Shown here: in pieces, positions 14,168 through 14,656 of the stretch
Layout of the letters: each line of letters starts with the position of its first letter
Numbering within the stretch: the stretch's first letter is position 1
Assembly (NCBI GenBank): GCA_013203245.1
Contig: JABMOR010000122.1
Coordinates: 1 to 14,656, forward strand
Direction: 5' to 3'
Origin: Candidatus Nitrosopumilus sp.
Lineage (GTDB): Archaea; Thermoproteota; Nitrososphaeria; Nitrososphaerales; Nitrosopumilaceae
DNA length: 14,656 bases
Program-made: the position numbers and the translations under genes
Notes under the pieces: generated by a model
What the model was told of the DNA's origin: nothing
The model's database searches: none
Seen by the model: the letters and a program-made list of their open reading frames with translations, nothing else

Positions 14168-14656
14168 GATTGTTTTTTAAACTCGACATTCGGCGTGTCC
14201 GGCTGTCCTGCAATTGCGATTAATCCGCCTTCACGCAATTGTTGTAGTAACTGCATGACTTCTTTTTCAACTTGCTTTCTTTGCAATCCTGTCTGCTGGG
14301 CAAACACTTCAACCAGTTCTGTTACCTTGCGTTCCCCGTTGCAGGACTTCCAAAAGTCTACAATTGCCTGATTGACCATAAATCCTTGCTCGTGTTCGTT
14401 TGCCAGAACCATAGAGCCGTCATCCTGTCGGACCAGTTTTCCAACTCCTTGAGGTAATGCAAGTTCATAGTTGATTGGCGCTGGCGTGTTCATTGCAGCA
14501 CCCATGTTTTTAATCTTCATTTTTCCCTCCTCAGTCATTTTATCCATTGACCATGCAGGCTCCCACACAATGTCAATTTTTACATTGTTTACCCCTGGAA
14601 CTTTTTTGGCATACCTTGTCGCATCCTGAACCAGGGTCTCATGCAGAGGGCAGCCC
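14164..14656 (-). CDS. MIP18/DUF59-PqqD fusion protein, 5' end beyond window
   Basis: About 163 C-terminal codons are visible; the frame stays open to the window edge. The N-terminal visible part G-C-P-L-H-E-T-L-V-Q-D ... V-P-G-V-N-N-V-K-I-D-I-V-W-E-P-A-W matches the end of a MIP18/DUF59 domain, used in iron-sulfur cluster assembly and metal handling, including its conserved Cys. A linker with M-G-A-A-M-N-T-P leads to a PqqD-like winged-helix domain (V-G-K-L-V-R-Q-D-D-G ... F-M-V-N-Q-A-I-V-D-F-W ... L-R-E-G-G-L-I). PqqD domains usually present peptides to radical SAM enzymes. A GTG at 14568 is only an internal codon. Local G+C is clearly higher than around it: 50% by hand count over 14281-14340. 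Its stop shares TTAG with that of the SDR gene. Confidence 0.78.
   Translation of the reverse strand, partial: GCPLHETLVQDATRYAKKVPGVNNVKIDIVWEPAWSMDKMTEEGKMKIKNMGAAMNTPAPINYELALPQGVGKLVRQDDGSMVLANEHEQGFMVNQAIVDFWKSCNGERKVTELVEVFAQQTGLQRKQVEKEVMQLLQQLREGGLIAIAGQPDTPNVEFKKQS

Overview
The window looks like chromosomal DNA of an ammonia-oxidising thaumarchaeon (Nitrososphaerota), closest in style to the Nitrosopumilus group. This rests on low G+C, AT-rich TATA boxes about 25 bp upstream of many start codons (short-leader or leaderless transcripts), blue-copper proteins in place of cytochrome c beside a heme-copper oxidase, an NADPH:F420 reductase, and a tRNA with no encoded CCA. This is inference from gene content; no marker gene such as 16S rRNA or amoA is present.

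Layout. Positions 1-3686 (minus strand) hold a terminal oxidase operon. In transcription order it is a small N-terminal piece of oxidase subunit II, the CuA-bearing piece of subunit II, subunit I (CoxA), a membrane-anchored protein with two blue-copper domains, and heme A synthase (CtaA, cut by the window edge). The double cupredoxin probably passes electrons to CuA, then to heme a and the heme a3/CuB site, and CtaA makes the heme A. Upstream on the same strand is a histidine phosphatase (3742-4365). Divergent from it is a plus-strand cluster (4416-5723): F420 reductase NpdG, a small membrane protein and a flavin/F420-binding split-barrel protein, probably a cofactor F420 redox module.

Positions 5704-8457 carry a class I aminotransferase, a tRNA-Arg(TCG), two membrane proteins and a small PepSY-like protein. 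Positions 8507-9907 encode a large secreted or surface protein with three Ig-like repeats, a coiled coil and a Cys/His module.

Positions 9908-13274 look like an accessory island. A 462-bp AT-rich non-coding stretch with a perfect 20-bp palindrome precedes a TerS/TerL terminase pair, and no capsid, portal or integrase gene is in view. A RelB/RelE-type toxin-antitoxin pair follows, with a clear operator between its TATA box and start codon. Beyond this lie an atypical SDR oxidoreductase lacking the YxxxK motif (13520-14167) and, convergent with it, the 3' part of a G+C-richer gene fusing a MIP18/DUF59 domain to a PqqD-like domain (14164 to the window end).

Most unusual points: a subunit II that appears naturally split, a His at the K-channel Lys position of CoxA, an orphan terminase island with a palindrome and toxin-antitoxin genes, a membrane protein with a duplicated D-x3-H-x12-H motif, and a tRNA-Arg with an A-C acceptor mismatch.
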